Source of the DNA: Streptomyces griseus
Lineage (GTDB): Bacteria > Actinomycetota > Actinomycetes > Streptomycetales > Streptomycetaceae
Assembly (NCBI RefSeq): GCF_900460065.1
Contig: NZ_UAVD01000033.1
Span: 248,001-312,000, forward strand
DNA length: 64,000 nucleotides
Reading direction: 5' to 3'
In this document: positions 24,784 through 33,445 of the stretch, one piece after another
Layout of the letters: every line of letters begins with the position of its first letter
Position numbering within the stretch: position 1 is the stretch's first letter
Made by a program: the position numbers and the translations under genes
Notes under the pieces: generated by a model
What the model was told of the DNA's origin: nothing
Database searches by the model: none
The model's input: only the letters and a program-made list of their open reading frames with translations

Positions 24784-26616
24784 ATGCCCGTGCCCGCGCA
24801 CGAACTGAAGCTGGAGATCGTCAACGCCGCCACGGGGCGGACCCTCGGCGCGAGGGCCGCGCCGGGCCCGGACGGAGCCCTCGTCGTCCGCGACTTCCCC
24901 GAGGGAGGTCCGCGCCCCGAGCAGTGGTCCTTCACCCCCGCGCCGGGCGCACCGGACGATCCGGCGTACGTGATCCGCAACGCCGCCACCGGAAAAGTGC
25001 TGGACGATCCCGCGGCCGCGGACCGCGGTGTCCGGCAGGTGGACGCCGCCGCCGGCAAGAAGGGCCAGCAGTGGCGGCTGGTCCCCGTCGAGGGCGAAGC
25101 GGGCCTCTACTGCGTCGAGGGCGCCACCGACGGCACGGTCCTGGACCTCGGCGATCCCGGGAAGGACGAGACCCGCGTCGTCCTCGCCGAGTACGACGAC
25201 AACGCGGAGAGCCAGCGGTGGCGTCTCGTCCCCGCCGAACCGGAACGCACCGGTGACCCCGTCCTGAACTGGGAGTCGCTGAGTCACTGGAACAGCCGTC
25301 GGTCCTGGCGGCTGACCCACGACGGGACGGCGCTGCGACCAGCGCCCGACGCGACGCCCTCCTTCAGCAATCCACTGCTGGTCCTGCACCGGTACGGAAG
25401 CGACCAGGACGCCGGCCGATGGGCGGCCGCAGGGCCCGGCCACCGTCCCGATGCGCCGTCGGGCCGGTGGGCGGGGCTCGGCGACCGGCTCCTCGCCGAC
25501 ACCACGGGAACGGGGCGCGTCGACATCGTCGGGCTCAAACCCGGTAAGGGGGCCGTGGCATCGGCCGGCAGGGGGGACGGGACGTTCGACGACGACGAGC
25601 GGGCCCTGCACCCACCCGCTCCCTCGGCGAACGCCAAGGATCTGTGGACCCTCGCCGACGTCACGGGGGAGAACCGTCCCAGCGCGGTCGTGCTCTGCGC
25701 CGAGGGTGTCCGGGTAACCGCCCCGGACGCGGCGGGCACGTTTCCGCCCACCGGCGGCGAGCTGGTCGTCAAGGCCTTCGGGCACGGTCCCCAGGCCGGC
25801 GGGTGGGTCGCGGACCGGCATCCCCGCTTTCTCGCCGACACCACCGGCGACGGCAGGCTCGACGTCATCGGCTGTCACGACGACGGCCTCTGGGTATCCG
25901 TCCAGGACGAGGAAGGAGTCTTCGCGCCGCTCGCCGACGAACCCGCCCTCCGGGCGTTCGGCCACAGCGAGGAAGCCGGCGGGTGGGTCGCGGACCGGCA
26001 TCCCCGCTTTCTCGCCGACACCACCGGCGACGGCAGGCTCGACGTCATCGGCTGTCACGACGACGGCCTCTGGGTGTCCCTCCAGGACGAGGAAGGCGCC
26101 TTCGCCGAGCCCCTCTACGTCCTCGACGACTTCGGGGTCGACCAGGGGTGGAGCTCGGCCGCGGAACACCCCCGGTTCGTGCTCAGTACCACCGGCGGCG
26201 GGGTGCCCGACCTCGTCGGCTTCGGCCCGCAGGGCGTCGTCGTCGCCCGCGGTCGCGGTGACGGCACCTTCGAGCCCTCCCGGCTCGTCCTGAACGACTA
26301 CGGACAGGCCCAGGGGTGGACGAGCACCCGGCACCACCGGCTCCTGGCCGACGTCACCGGCGACGGCACTGTGGACATCGTCGGCTTCGGCGACGAGGGC
26401 GTCTGGGTCTCGCACAACAGCGACGGCGGGTTCGGCCGGGCCCGACTGGTCTGCCGCGGCTTCGGACACCACGAGGGCGCGGGCGGCTGGCGCGTCGACC
26501 GCCACCCCCGTTTCCTCGCCGACGTCACCGGCGACGGACGCGTCGACATCGTCGGCTTCGGAGGCCCGGGCGTGCACGTGGCCCGTAACCTCTTCCGCCG
26601 CTTCACCACCCGCTGA
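24784..26616 (+). CDS. Ricin-type lectin fused to FG-GAP/VCBS beta-propeller
   Basis: A 610-residue protein. Residues about 5-160 form a beta-trefoil with PEQWSFTP, GQQWRLVP and SQRWRLVP as the three QxW positions. Residues about 210-610 hold about seven VCBS/FG-GAP repeats with the pattern RFLADTTGDGRLDVIG, a Ca-binding-like D-x-T-G-D-G loop in each. Such propellers bind sugars or partner proteins. No signal peptide is seen, which is odd for the type and is shared with the other island members. Two adjacent repeats are nearly identical in DNA (see repeats). It reverses the domain order of the propeller-then-trefoil protein at 20393. Confidence 0.88.
   Translation: MPVPAHELKLEIVNAATGRTLGARAAPGPDGALVVRDFPEGGPRPEQWSFTPAPGAPDDPAYVIRNAATGKVLDDPAAADRGVRQVDAAAGKKGQQWRLVPVEGEAGLYCVEGATDGTVLDLGDPGKDETRVVLAEYDDNAESQRWRLVPAEPERTGDPVLNWESLSHWNSRRSWRLTHDGTALRPAPDATPSFSNPLLVLHRYGSDQDAGRWAAAGPGHRPDAPSGRWAGLGDRLLADTTGTGRVDIVGLKPGKGAVASAGRGDGTFDDDERALHPPAPSANAKDLWTLADVTGENRPSAVVLCAEGVRVTAPDAAGTFPPTGGELVVKAFGHGPQAGGWVADRHPRFLADTTGDGRLDVIGCHDDGLWVSVQDEEGVFAPLADEPALRAFGHSEEAGGWVADRHPRFLADTTGDGRLDVIGCHDDGLWVSLQDEEGAFAEPLYVLDDFGVDQGWSSAAEHPRFVLSTTGGGVPDLVGFGPQGVVVARGRGDGTFEPSRLVLNDYGQAQGWTSTRHHRLLADVTGDGTVDIVGFGDEGVWVSHNSDGGFGRARLVCRGFGHHEGAGGWRVDRHPRFLADVTGDGRVDIVGFGGPGVHVARNLFRRFTTR
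25795..25916 (+). repeat. Internal direct repeat, copy 1
   Basis: A 122-bp stretch matching 25975-26096 with two mismatches, the first 101 bp identical. It encodes one VCBS blade. Confidence 0.95.
25975..26096 (+). repeat. Internal direct repeat, copy 2
   Basis: Second copy, offset exactly 180 bp (60 codons, one blade) from the first, so duplication or loss keeps the frame. Confidence 0.95.
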
Positions 26617-26688
26617 GCCCACCGGCCCCCGGGCAGCGACCACCACCTCATCACCGCCTCGACGCACGGGGGCGGCCGGGCCCACGAC

Positions 26689-26731
26689 CGGGGCCGGCGG
26701 GGCAGCTGCGAAAGCCGCCCGCCGGTCCCCG
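26689..26731. terminator. Hairpin between convergent genes
   Basis: A 13-bp stem with one bulged T (26689-26701 with 26718-26731) in the 129-base gap between the VCBS lectin gene and the acylase gene, likely serving both. Confidence 0.55.
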
Positions 26732-26745
26732 ACCGCGAGCACGCG

Positions 26746-29160
26746 TCAACGCCGCTCGTGCACCCGCACCACCCGCAGAGCCGGCGAGCGGGCGATGTCC
26801 CTCTCGCAGAACCGGGACGTCACCCAGCGCTCACCCGCGTACAGCCGGGTCTGGTCGCTGTGGTGCGGTGACTTCGGGTTCTCCGACTGGGAGTACGTCA
26901 GCAGCGTCCGGGCCACCGGGCAGCGGCTGTCGTCCCAGCCGACCGCCTGGATGTAGCTGGAGCCCGAGGACACCTCCGTGTAGCCGCCCGCCGCCGCGTT
27001 CCACACCGGCTCGGTCTTGTTCCAGACGCCCAGCGACTCCGTGCCGCCGCCGATCGGGAACCGCTTGCCGTTCCGCACGACGAACTGGTGCTCGCCCAGC
27101 GGCGCGTCCAGCGCGATCCCGGCCGCCCGCAGTTCCGCCACGGCGTCCGCCAGCGCCCTGCCCAGGACGGGCGCCGATGTGTTCAGGCCGCGTGGGGTGC
27201 GCACCGGGTCGGCCGGATCGAACGGCGTCCTCCACAGCTCGGCGGCGGGCGCCGACGAGGCCCTCCGCCAGAACCGGTCGAAAAGCAGAGCGCCCCGGCT
27301 GCCGCTGTCCACGGTGCGGTCCCAGCGCCGCAGCACCCGGCACGCCTCCGACACGTCGACCGGGGTCCCGCCACTGCCCACGGCCGTGCCACCCGGCAGC
27401 GCCGCACACCACTGCGCCGTCTCGGAGGCGGCCAGATCCCCCGCGGGCGCACGGTTGGCGAACTGCTGCCGCTGAAGGTCCCTGACGCCCAGGCGGCCCC
27501 GCTCCGCCATCGCCGCGACGTCCTCGACCGCGCCGCGCGTCCGCATCGACCGCGGCGTCGCGATCGTGCCGAAGACCCGCTCGTACCCGGTGAGCGGCCG
27601 GTCCGCGTTGGTCAGCCACGCGCTGTCGTTGGAGTTCTCCACGTACGGCCGGTTCTTCAGCACCGGCATTCGGTCCGGGCCGAAGATCCCGGGCCGGACC
27701 GCGTCCGGGTCGCTGCCCAGTGCGCAGTCCGTCCTCGAACCGTCCAGCACCGCGAGGCCGGAAGCGGGGTAGGTGGCCCGGCCCAGCGGGGTCGAGCAGC
27801 GCTCCGCCAACTCGTCCGTGATCCTCGGCAGCACCTGAGACTGGGCGAAGAACGAGTGCCCCGCCCGGTCCGCCGCGATCGTGTTCACCCACGGCATGCC
27901 CTGATTCCGGTGCAGCGACCGTTCGATGTCCGTCGTGCTCCGGGCCTTGCTGAAGCCGAGGCCCGTGTCCGCCATCCGGAGATTCGTCGCGTTCGGGTCG
28001 TTCAGCGCGTACGCCGTCGTCGCCGTCCACGGCAACGGCAGCGCCGCACCCATCGACGTGACGACCGGCCCGTAGCGGGTCCACCACTGGGTGCGGGTCA
28101 CATCGGCCGCGCCCTTCACCGGGACGGTCACCGTCCGCTTCGTCATCCGCTCCGGCTTCCCGTCCACCAGATAGACGGTCGGGTCGGCCGGGTCGAGCGA
28201 CAACTGGTGGAGATTCAGCGTGACGCCCGTGGCGACCGTATGGCTCCACGCCACATCCGGGTTGTGCCCGATCGAGATCGTCGTCGCGCCGAGCAGCGAC
28301 GCGCCCGACACGTTCAGCTCGCCGGGGATCGTCTGCTGTGTCTGCCAGAAGCGGCGTCCGCCCTGCCACGGGTAGTGCGGGTTGCCGAGCAGCAGCCCGC
28401 GCCCGTTCACCGTGGTGGATCCGTCGAACGCCACCGCGTTGGAACCCATGTCCGCGTTCTGCGACGACAGCAGCCGCTCCGCGGCAATCGCCGCCTCCTG
28501 CGGGGTGACCCCGGCCGCCGGGGGAGCGGCGGTCGGCGGACGCGCGGCCGTGATCCCGTCGATCCCGCGCCCCTGCCCGCCGAGCACCGCCAGCGCGTAC
28601 CCGCGTGCCGCCACGTCCAGCGCCGTCACCGGGCGCACCCAGGACGCGCCCCGGCACGCCGGGTCGGTGATCCGGTTCTGCGCGATCCACGCGTTGTACC
28701 CGGCGGCGAACCCGCGCATCGTCTCCTTGACGTCCCGGCTCGGACCGGCCGGCGCGGGCTCCTTGAGGAGCTTCTCCACCGTGCCGCTGTCCCGGACGCC
28801 CCGGAAGTACAGGTCGCTGGAGAGGTTTGTCGCTGCCGAGGAGAGGGAGTGGTCCGTGGCGGCGTCCGGGCCGAAGAACCTCGACCGCTCCCCGCGCACG
28901 GTGAGGAAGCCGTCCGCCAGTGTGCACACCTGGTCGGCCGCCTGCGCCCAGCCGGTGCCGAACCCCAGCCGCGCGTAGTCCTTCGCCACGATGTGTGGAA
29001 TGCCGTACTCCGTGTACCGGATGACGGCCGAGAGGCCGCCCCCGGACGGGTGCCGCGTCTCCGGGGCCCCGGACGCGGCGGCCGGCGGCAGCGACGCCGA
29101 TACGGTGAACAGGGCGAGACCGGCGACCCCGAGAAGTCTCAGACGGTTGCGTAACGACAA
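26746..29160 (-). CDS. Exported penicillin acylase-family amidase
   Basis: An 804-residue Ntn-hydrolase precursor. It has a signal peptide (LRNRLRLLGVAGLALFTVSASLPPAAA), then an alpha-chain part with YGIPHIVAKDY and GFGTGWAQAADQ. The self-cleavage and catalytic Ser is predicted at S240 (NADMGSNAVAF), and LLGNPHYPWQG is in the beta chain. The pattern resembles actinobacterial secreted acylases acting on penicillin V, aculeacin, acyl-homoserine lactones or acylated lipopeptides. The TTG start follows GGGAGG by six bases; an upstream GTG has no ribosome site. The native substrate is unknown; quorum-signal or lipopeptide deacylation are reasonable options. Confidence 0.92.
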   Translation of the reverse strand: MSLRNRLRLLGVAGLALFTVSASLPPAAASGAPETRHPSGGGLSAVIRYTEYGIPHIVAKDYARLGFGTGWAQAADQVCTLADGFLTVRGERSRFFGPDAATDHSLSSAATNLSSDLYFRGVRDSGTVEKLLKEPAPAGPSRDVKETMRGFAAGYNAWIAQNRITDPACRGASWVRPVTALDVAARGYALAVLGGQGRGIDGITAARPPTAAPPAAGVTPQEAAIAAERLLSSQNADMGSNAVAFDGSTTVNGRGLLLGNPHYPWQGGRRFWQTQQTIPGELNVSGASLLGATTISIGHNPDVAWSHTVATGVTLNLHQLSLDPADPTVYLVDGKPERMTKRTVTVPVKGAADVTRTQWWTRYGPVVTSMGAALPLPWTATTAYALNDPNATNLRMADTGLGFSKARSTTDIERSLHRNQGMPWVNTIAADRAGHSFFAQSQVLPRITDELAERCSTPLGRATYPASGLAVLDGSRTDCALGSDPDAVRPGIFGPDRMPVLKNRPYVENSNDSAWLTNADRPLTGYERVFGTIATPRSMRTRGAVEDVAAMAERGRLGVRDLQRQQFANRAPAGDLAASETAQWCAALPGGTAVGSGGTPVDVSEACRVLRRWDRTVDSGSRGALLFDRFWRRASSAPAAELWRTPFDPADPVRTPRGLNTSAPVLGRALADAVAELRAAGIALDAPLGEHQFVVRNGKRFPIGGGTESLGVWNKTEPVWNAAAGGYTEVSSGSSYIQAVGWDDSRCPVARTLLTYSQSENPKSPHHSDQTRLYAGERWVTSRFCERDIARSPALRVVRVHERR

Positions 29161-29314
29161 GGTGTTCCTCCCAGCGGTGCGGGTGGCACGGCGGACGGTC
29201 CGGACCCTCCGGACAGCCACGCGACACTCAGCCAGGGAGCCGCGGGAGCTGTCAACCGTCTGGTCGGTATCCAGCCTCTTGACCCCCGGGGGCCGGGCCG
29301 CACAGGATCACGCC

Positions 29315-30814
29315 ATGACAGGTGTACGCAGCAGCACAGTCGACGGTGTCCTCACCCGCAGCGCCCGGCGCACCCCCGACCGGACCGCCGTGCGGTACGC
29401 CGGCCGGGCCTGGACCTACCGCTCCCTGGACGCCGCCGTCTCCACGGCCGCCGCCGTCCTCGCCGAGGAGCACGGGCTCGCCCCCGGCGACCGGGTGGCC
29501 GCCTACGCGCACAACTCCGACGCCTATCTGATCGGCTTCCTCGCCTGCGCGCGGGCCGGGTTCGTGCACGTACCGGTCAACCAGAACCTCACCGGCGACG
29601 ACCTGTCCTACCTCCTCGACCAGTCCGGCTCCTCCCTCGTCCTGACCGATCCTGACCTCGCCGCGCGGCTCCCCGCAGGGCTCCCGGTGCGCGAGCTGCG
29701 GGACGCCCCCGGCTCGCTGCTCGACGCCCTGGAGACGGACCGGGTCTTCACACCGCGGCGCCCGCCGGCCTCCGACGACCTGGTGCAACTGCTGTACACC
29801 TCCGGCACCACCGCGCTGCCCAAGGGCGCGATGATGACGCACGGGGCCCTGGTCCACGAGTACGTCAGCGCGATCACCGCGCTCGGCCTCTCCGCGAACG
29901 ATCGGCCCGTGCACTCCCTGCCGCTCTACCACTCGGCGCAGATGCACGTGTTCCTGCTGCCGTATCTGGCGGTCGGCGCGGAGAACACCATCCTGGACGC
30001 CCCGGACGCCGCCACGATCTTCGACCTCGTGGAAGCGGGTGCCGCCGACAGCCTGTTCGCCCCGCCCACGGTCTGGATCGGCCTCGCCAACCACCCGGAG
30101 TTCGCCGCCCGTGACCTCACCGGTCTGCGCAAGGCGTTCTACGGGGCCTCGATCATGCCCGTGCCCGTCCTGGAGCGGCTGCGCGAACACCTCCCGCGCC
30201 TGGCCTTCTTCAACTGCTTCGGCCAGAGCGAGATCGGCCCGCTGGCCACCGTGCTGGGACCGGACGAACACGAGGGCCGGATGGACTCCTGCGGCCGGCC
30301 GGTCCTCTTCGTGGAGGCCCGCGTCGTCGACGAGAAGGGCGAGGACGTCCCCGACGGCACCGCCGGAGAGGTCGTCTACCGCTCGCCCCAACTGTGCTCC
30401 GGCTACTGGGACAAGCCCGAGGAGACGGCGGCGGCCTTCCGCGACGGCTGGTTCCACTCCGGCGACCTGGCGGTCCGCGATGCCGAGGGCTTCCTCACCG
30501 TCGTCGACCGGGTCAAGGACGTCATCAACTCCGGCGGCGTCCTGGTCGCCTCCCGCCAGGTCGAGGACGCCCTCTACACCCACCCCGCCGTCGCCGAGAC
30601 CGCCGTCGTCGGCCTGCCGGACGACCGCTGGATCGAGGCCGTCACCGCCGTCGTCGTCCTGCGCGGCGAGGCGGACGAGGGCGAACTCATCGCGCACGCC
30701 CGCCAGAAGCTCCCCGCCTTCAAGGCGCCCAAGCGGGTCGTGTTCGTGGAGGCGCTCCCGCGCAACGCCAGTGGAAAGATCCTCAAGCGGCGACTGCGGG
30801 ACGAATTGTCCTGA
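29315..30814 (+). CDS. Acyl-CoA synthetase / AMP-binding ligase
   Basis: A 499-residue ANL ligase. The P-loop is LLYTSGTTALPKGAMMTH, the A5 region is FFNCFGQSEIGP, the hinge region is SGDLAVRDAEGFLTVVDRVKDVINSGG, and the catalytic-Lys region is LPRNASGKILKRRLR. It activates an acid to a CoA ester. The closest general type is the short/medium fatty-acid or FadD3-like long-chain group; the substrate is not clear. It is transcribed divergently from the acylase, which raises the possibility that it activates acids freed by that enzyme (inference). It ends six bases from the convergent ABC ATPase gene, with no room for a terminator. Confidence 0.9.
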   Translation: MTGVRSSTVDGVLTRSARRTPDRTAVRYAGRAWTYRSLDAAVSTAAAVLAEEHGLAPGDRVAAYAHNSDAYLIGFLACARAGFVHVPVNQNLTGDDLSYLLDQSGSSLVLTDPDLAARLPAGLPVRELRDAPGSLLDALETDRVFTPRRPPASDDLVQLLYTSGTTALPKGAMMTHGALVHEYVSAITALGLSANDRPVHSLPLYHSAQMHVFLLPYLAVGAENTILDAPDAATIFDLVEAGAADSLFAPPTVWIGLANHPEFAARDLTGLRKAFYGASIMPVPVLERLREHLPRLAFFNCFGQSEIGPLATVLGPDEHEGRMDSCGRPVLFVEARVVDEKGEDVPDGTAGEVVYRSPQLCSGYWDKPEETAAAFRDGWFHSGDLAVRDAEGFLTVVDRVKDVINSGGVLVASRQVEDALYTHPAVAETAVVGLPDDRWIEAVTAVVVLRGEADEGELIAHARQKLPAFKAPKRVVFVEALPRNASGKILKRRLRDELS

Positions 30815-30820
30815 AACCCG

Positions 30821-31585
30821 CTACAGGCGTCCCGCCTCCACGATCCGCCGCAGGAACCGCTGGGTGCGCTCCTCGCGGGGCGTACCGAACACCTCCTCGG
30901 GCGTGCCGCGTTCCAGCACCACCCCGGCGTCCAGGAAGCACACCTGGTCGGCGACCTCGCGCGCGAACGCCATCTCGTGGGTGGCGATGACCATCGTCAT
31001 GCCGTCCTGCTTCACCTCCCGTACGAGACCCAGCACCTCGCCCACCAGCTCCGGGTCCAGCGCCGCAGTGATCTCGTCCAGGAGCAGCAGCCGGGGGCGT
31101 ACGGCCAGCGCCCGCACGATCGCCGCCCGCTGCTGCTGGCCGCCGCTGAGCCGGTCCGGGTACTCGTCGGCCTTCGCCCCGAGCCCCAGCCGCTCCAGCA
31201 GCTCCCGGGCCTCCGCCTCGGCGCGGGGCCGGGGCAGCCCGTGGACCCGGCGCGGGGCCAGGGTGATGTTCTGCAGGACGGTCAGATGCGGGAAGAGGTT
31301 GTACGCCTGGAACACCACGCCGATCCCGCGGCGCACCGCGTCCGCGTCGGCCCGCGGGTCGGTGATCTCCTCGCCCTCCAGCCAGATCGCCCCGTCGTCG
31401 ATCTCCTCCAGGAGGTTGGCGCAGCGCAGCAGGGTCGACTTCCCCGACCCGGAAGCGCCGATCAGGGCGGTCACCGTGTGCGGGGCGACCTCCAGGTCGA
31501 CGTCCCGCAGCACCGTCGACGCCCCGAACGACTTGCGGACCGCCTCCATCCGCAGTACGGGAGCCGTTCCCGCCGCCTCGCTCAT
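30821..31585 (-). CDS. Amino-acid ABC transporter ATP-binding protein
   Basis: A 254-residue ABC ATPase of the polar amino-acid uptake group (GlnQ/HisP-like). Walker A is GASGSGKST, the Q-loop is VVFQAYNLFPH, the signature is LSGGQQQR, Walker B is LLLLDEIT followed by AALDPELVGEVL, and the H-loop is ATHEM. It powers import through the permease encoded just upstream. Its ATG overlaps the permease stop (ATGA at 31582-31585). It is the last gene of a three-gene operon (binding protein, permease, ATPase). Confidence 0.95.
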   Translation of the reverse strand: MSEAAGTAPVLRMEAVRKSFGASTVLRDVDLEVAPHTVTALIGASGSGKSTLLRCANLLEEIDDGAIWLEGEEITDPRADADAVRRGIGVVFQAYNLFPHLTVLQNITLAPRRVHGLPRPRAEAEARELLERLGLGAKADEYPDRLSGGQQQRAAIVRALAVRPRLLLLDEITAALDPELVGEVLGLVREVKQDGMTMVIATHEMAFAREVADQVCFLDAGVVLERGTPEEVFGTPREERTQRFLRRIVEAGRL

Positions 31586-32460
31586 ACCAGCCCTCCCTGC
31601 GCCCGCCGCCGGTCCATCCGGGCCGTCACCCAGTCGGTGAGCCGGGTCATCGGGATGGTCAGCGCCACGAAGACCAGACCCGCGACCACGTACGGCGTGT
31701 AGTTGAAGTCCTTGCTGGCGATGATCTGCGCCGCGTACACGGCGTCCACCGCCCCGGCGATCGAGACGAGCCCGGTGTCCTTCTGGAGCGACACCAGGTC
31801 GTTCAGCAGTGGCGGCACCACCCGCCGCACCGCCTGCGGCAGCACCACGAAGCGCAGCGCCTGCCCGCCGCTCAGCCCCAGCGAACGCGCCGCCGCCCGC
31901 TGCGAGGGGTGCACGGACTCGATGCCCGCCCGGAAGACCTCCGCGACGTACGCCGAGTACGTCAGCACCAGCGCGCCGCCGCCCAGCAGCACCGGATCGG
32001 TGGTCACCCCCTCCAGCCGCAGGGCGGGCACCCCGAACACCACGATCAGCAGGCAGATGATGAGCGGCAGCCCCCGGAAGAAGTCCGTGTACGCGGTGGC
32101 CAGCGCGCGGACCGGGAAGAACACCGGACCGCGCAGGGTCCGTGCCACCGCCAGCAGCAGACCGAGCACCAGCACGGCCGCCCCGCACACGGCCAGCAGC
32201 CGCAGGTTCAGCCACAGCCCCTCCATGACCTGCGGGAAGGCGACGCGCGCGTAAGGGGCGCTGAAGAACGTCTCCCGGGTACGGGTCCAGCCCGGCGAGT
32301 TCGTGATCAGCAGGAACAGCGCCGCCCCGACCACCAGCGTGCTGGTCGCCGCGATCGCGGTGGCCCGCCGGGTGCGGGCCCGCCGGTAGCGCTCGCGGGC
32401 GATCCGGCGCTCGGAGGGGACGTAGGCGTCCTCGGCGGCCGGGGCCTTGTGCAGCGTCAC
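31582..32460 (-). CDS. Amino-acid ABC transporter permease
   Basis: A 292-residue inner-membrane permease of the His/Glu/Gln family. There is a basic N-terminal tail, a first membrane segment (AIAATSTLVVGAALFLLI), a loop, then the five-helix permease core with TDFFRGLPLII and the coupling EAA loop (RAAARSLGLSGGQALRFVVLPQA) that contacts the ATPase. The GTG start overlaps the TGA of the binding-protein gene (32457-32460). As a single permease gene it should form a homodimer. Confidence 0.93.
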   Translation of the reverse strand: MTLHKAPAAEDAYVPSERRIARERYRRARTRRATAIAATSTLVVGAALFLLITNSPGWTRTRETFFSAPYARVAFPQVMEGLWLNLRLLAVCGAAVLVLGLLLAVARTLRGPVFFPVRALATAYTDFFRGLPLIICLLIVVFGVPALRLEGVTTDPVLLGGGALVLTYSAYVAEVFRAGIESVHPSQRAAARSLGLSGGQALRFVVLPQAVRRVVPPLLNDLVSLQKDTGLVSIAGAVDAVYAAQIIASKDFNYTPYVVAGLVFVALTIPMTRLTDWVTARMDRRRAQGGLV

Positions 32461-33335
32461 TTGAGCACCGGCGCGTCGACGGCGTCGGAGAGCCACTCCT
32501 TCTCCAGGCCGGCCAGTGTGCCGTCCTTCCGCAGGGCGTCCACCGCCCCGCTCACGCAGGGGGTCAGCGCGCTCTCCCGGTCCAGGACCAGACCGAACTG
32601 CTCGGGTTCGCCGGGGGATGCGGCGAACTGCCCCACCACCTCCGCCTCCGGCACCTCGGCCCCGGTGATGTAGAAGGCGGTCGGCAGGTCCACCACGATG
32701 GCGTCCACCTGACCGGTCTTCAGCGCCGACTTGGCGAAGTCGTTGCGCTGGTAGACGGCGGGCTTCTCCTTTGGCTTCACCAGGTCCGTGATGAAGTCGA
32801 GGCTGGTGGTTCCCACCTGCGCGCCGAGCTTCACATCCTTGAGGTCGGCGACGCTTTTCGCCTTCGCGGCCTTCGACGACTTCAGCGCGACGACGGCCTG
32901 GCGCACGTCGTAGTAGCCGGAGGAGAAGGCGACGGCCTTCTTCCGCTCCTCGCTGATGGAGACCTGGTTGACGGCGAAGTCGAACTTCTTCGCGCCGGGC
33001 GCGAACGCGCTGTTGAACGGGGTGTGCTGCCACACCACCGCGTCGCGGTCGTAACCGAGCTCCTTCGCCACGGCGTACGCCACCGCCGACTCGAAGCCCT
33101 TCCCGTTGGACGGCTCGTCGTCGGCGAACCAGGGGGCGTACGCCGGTTTGTCGGTGCCGACGGTGAGCTTTCCGGGTACCTGGGTGGCGAGCTCGCCGGG
33201 GGCGCAGGACGCCGTCGCGCCGGGCGCGTCCGACGCCCCCTTCTCCGCCGGCCGCGGGGCACAGCCTGCCAGGGCGGCGCAGAGGACGGCGGAGCTCAGA
33301 GCGGTGATGACCAGGGGCCGGTGGGCGAGATGCAT
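32457..33335 (-). CDS. Amino-acid ABC transporter substrate-binding lipoprotein
   Basis: A 292-residue periplasmic-binding-type lipoprotein. The signal peptide ends in lipobox LAGC, placing the lipid-anchored Cys near residue 24. The SBP_bac_3 fold shows in KLTVGTDKPAYAPWF, GKGFESAVAYAVAKELGY, DFAVNQVSISEERKKAVAFSSGYY, and VGTTSLDFI. It captures an amino acid or similar compound outside the membrane and feeds the coupled permease. Ligand identity is not predictable. An open frame continues 38 codons upstream of the chosen ATG but has no signal-peptide logic. Confidence 0.94.
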   Translation of the reverse strand: MHLAHRPLVITALSSAVLCAALAGCAPRPAEKGASDAPGATASCAPGELATQVPGKLTVGTDKPAYAPWFADDEPSNGKGFESAVAYAVAKELGYDRDAVVWQHTPFNSAFAPGAKKFDFAVNQVSISEERKKAVAFSSGYYDVRQAVVALKSSKAAKAKSVADLKDVKLGAQVGTTSLDFITDLVKPKEKPAVYQRNDFAKSALKTGQVDAIVVDLPTAFYITGAEVPEAEVVGQFAASPGEPEQFGLVLDRESALTPCVSGAVDALRKDGTLAGLEKEWLSDAVDAPVLK

Positions 33336-33445
33336 AGCGGGAGACTCGCAGGGTGCGGCCCCTCGTGTCGAGACGTTTCGGCAGCTGTCCGCATCCTGGG
33401 AACGGGTGTTGCGGTGGTGTGAACAGCACCGTCCAGCACCGCTGT

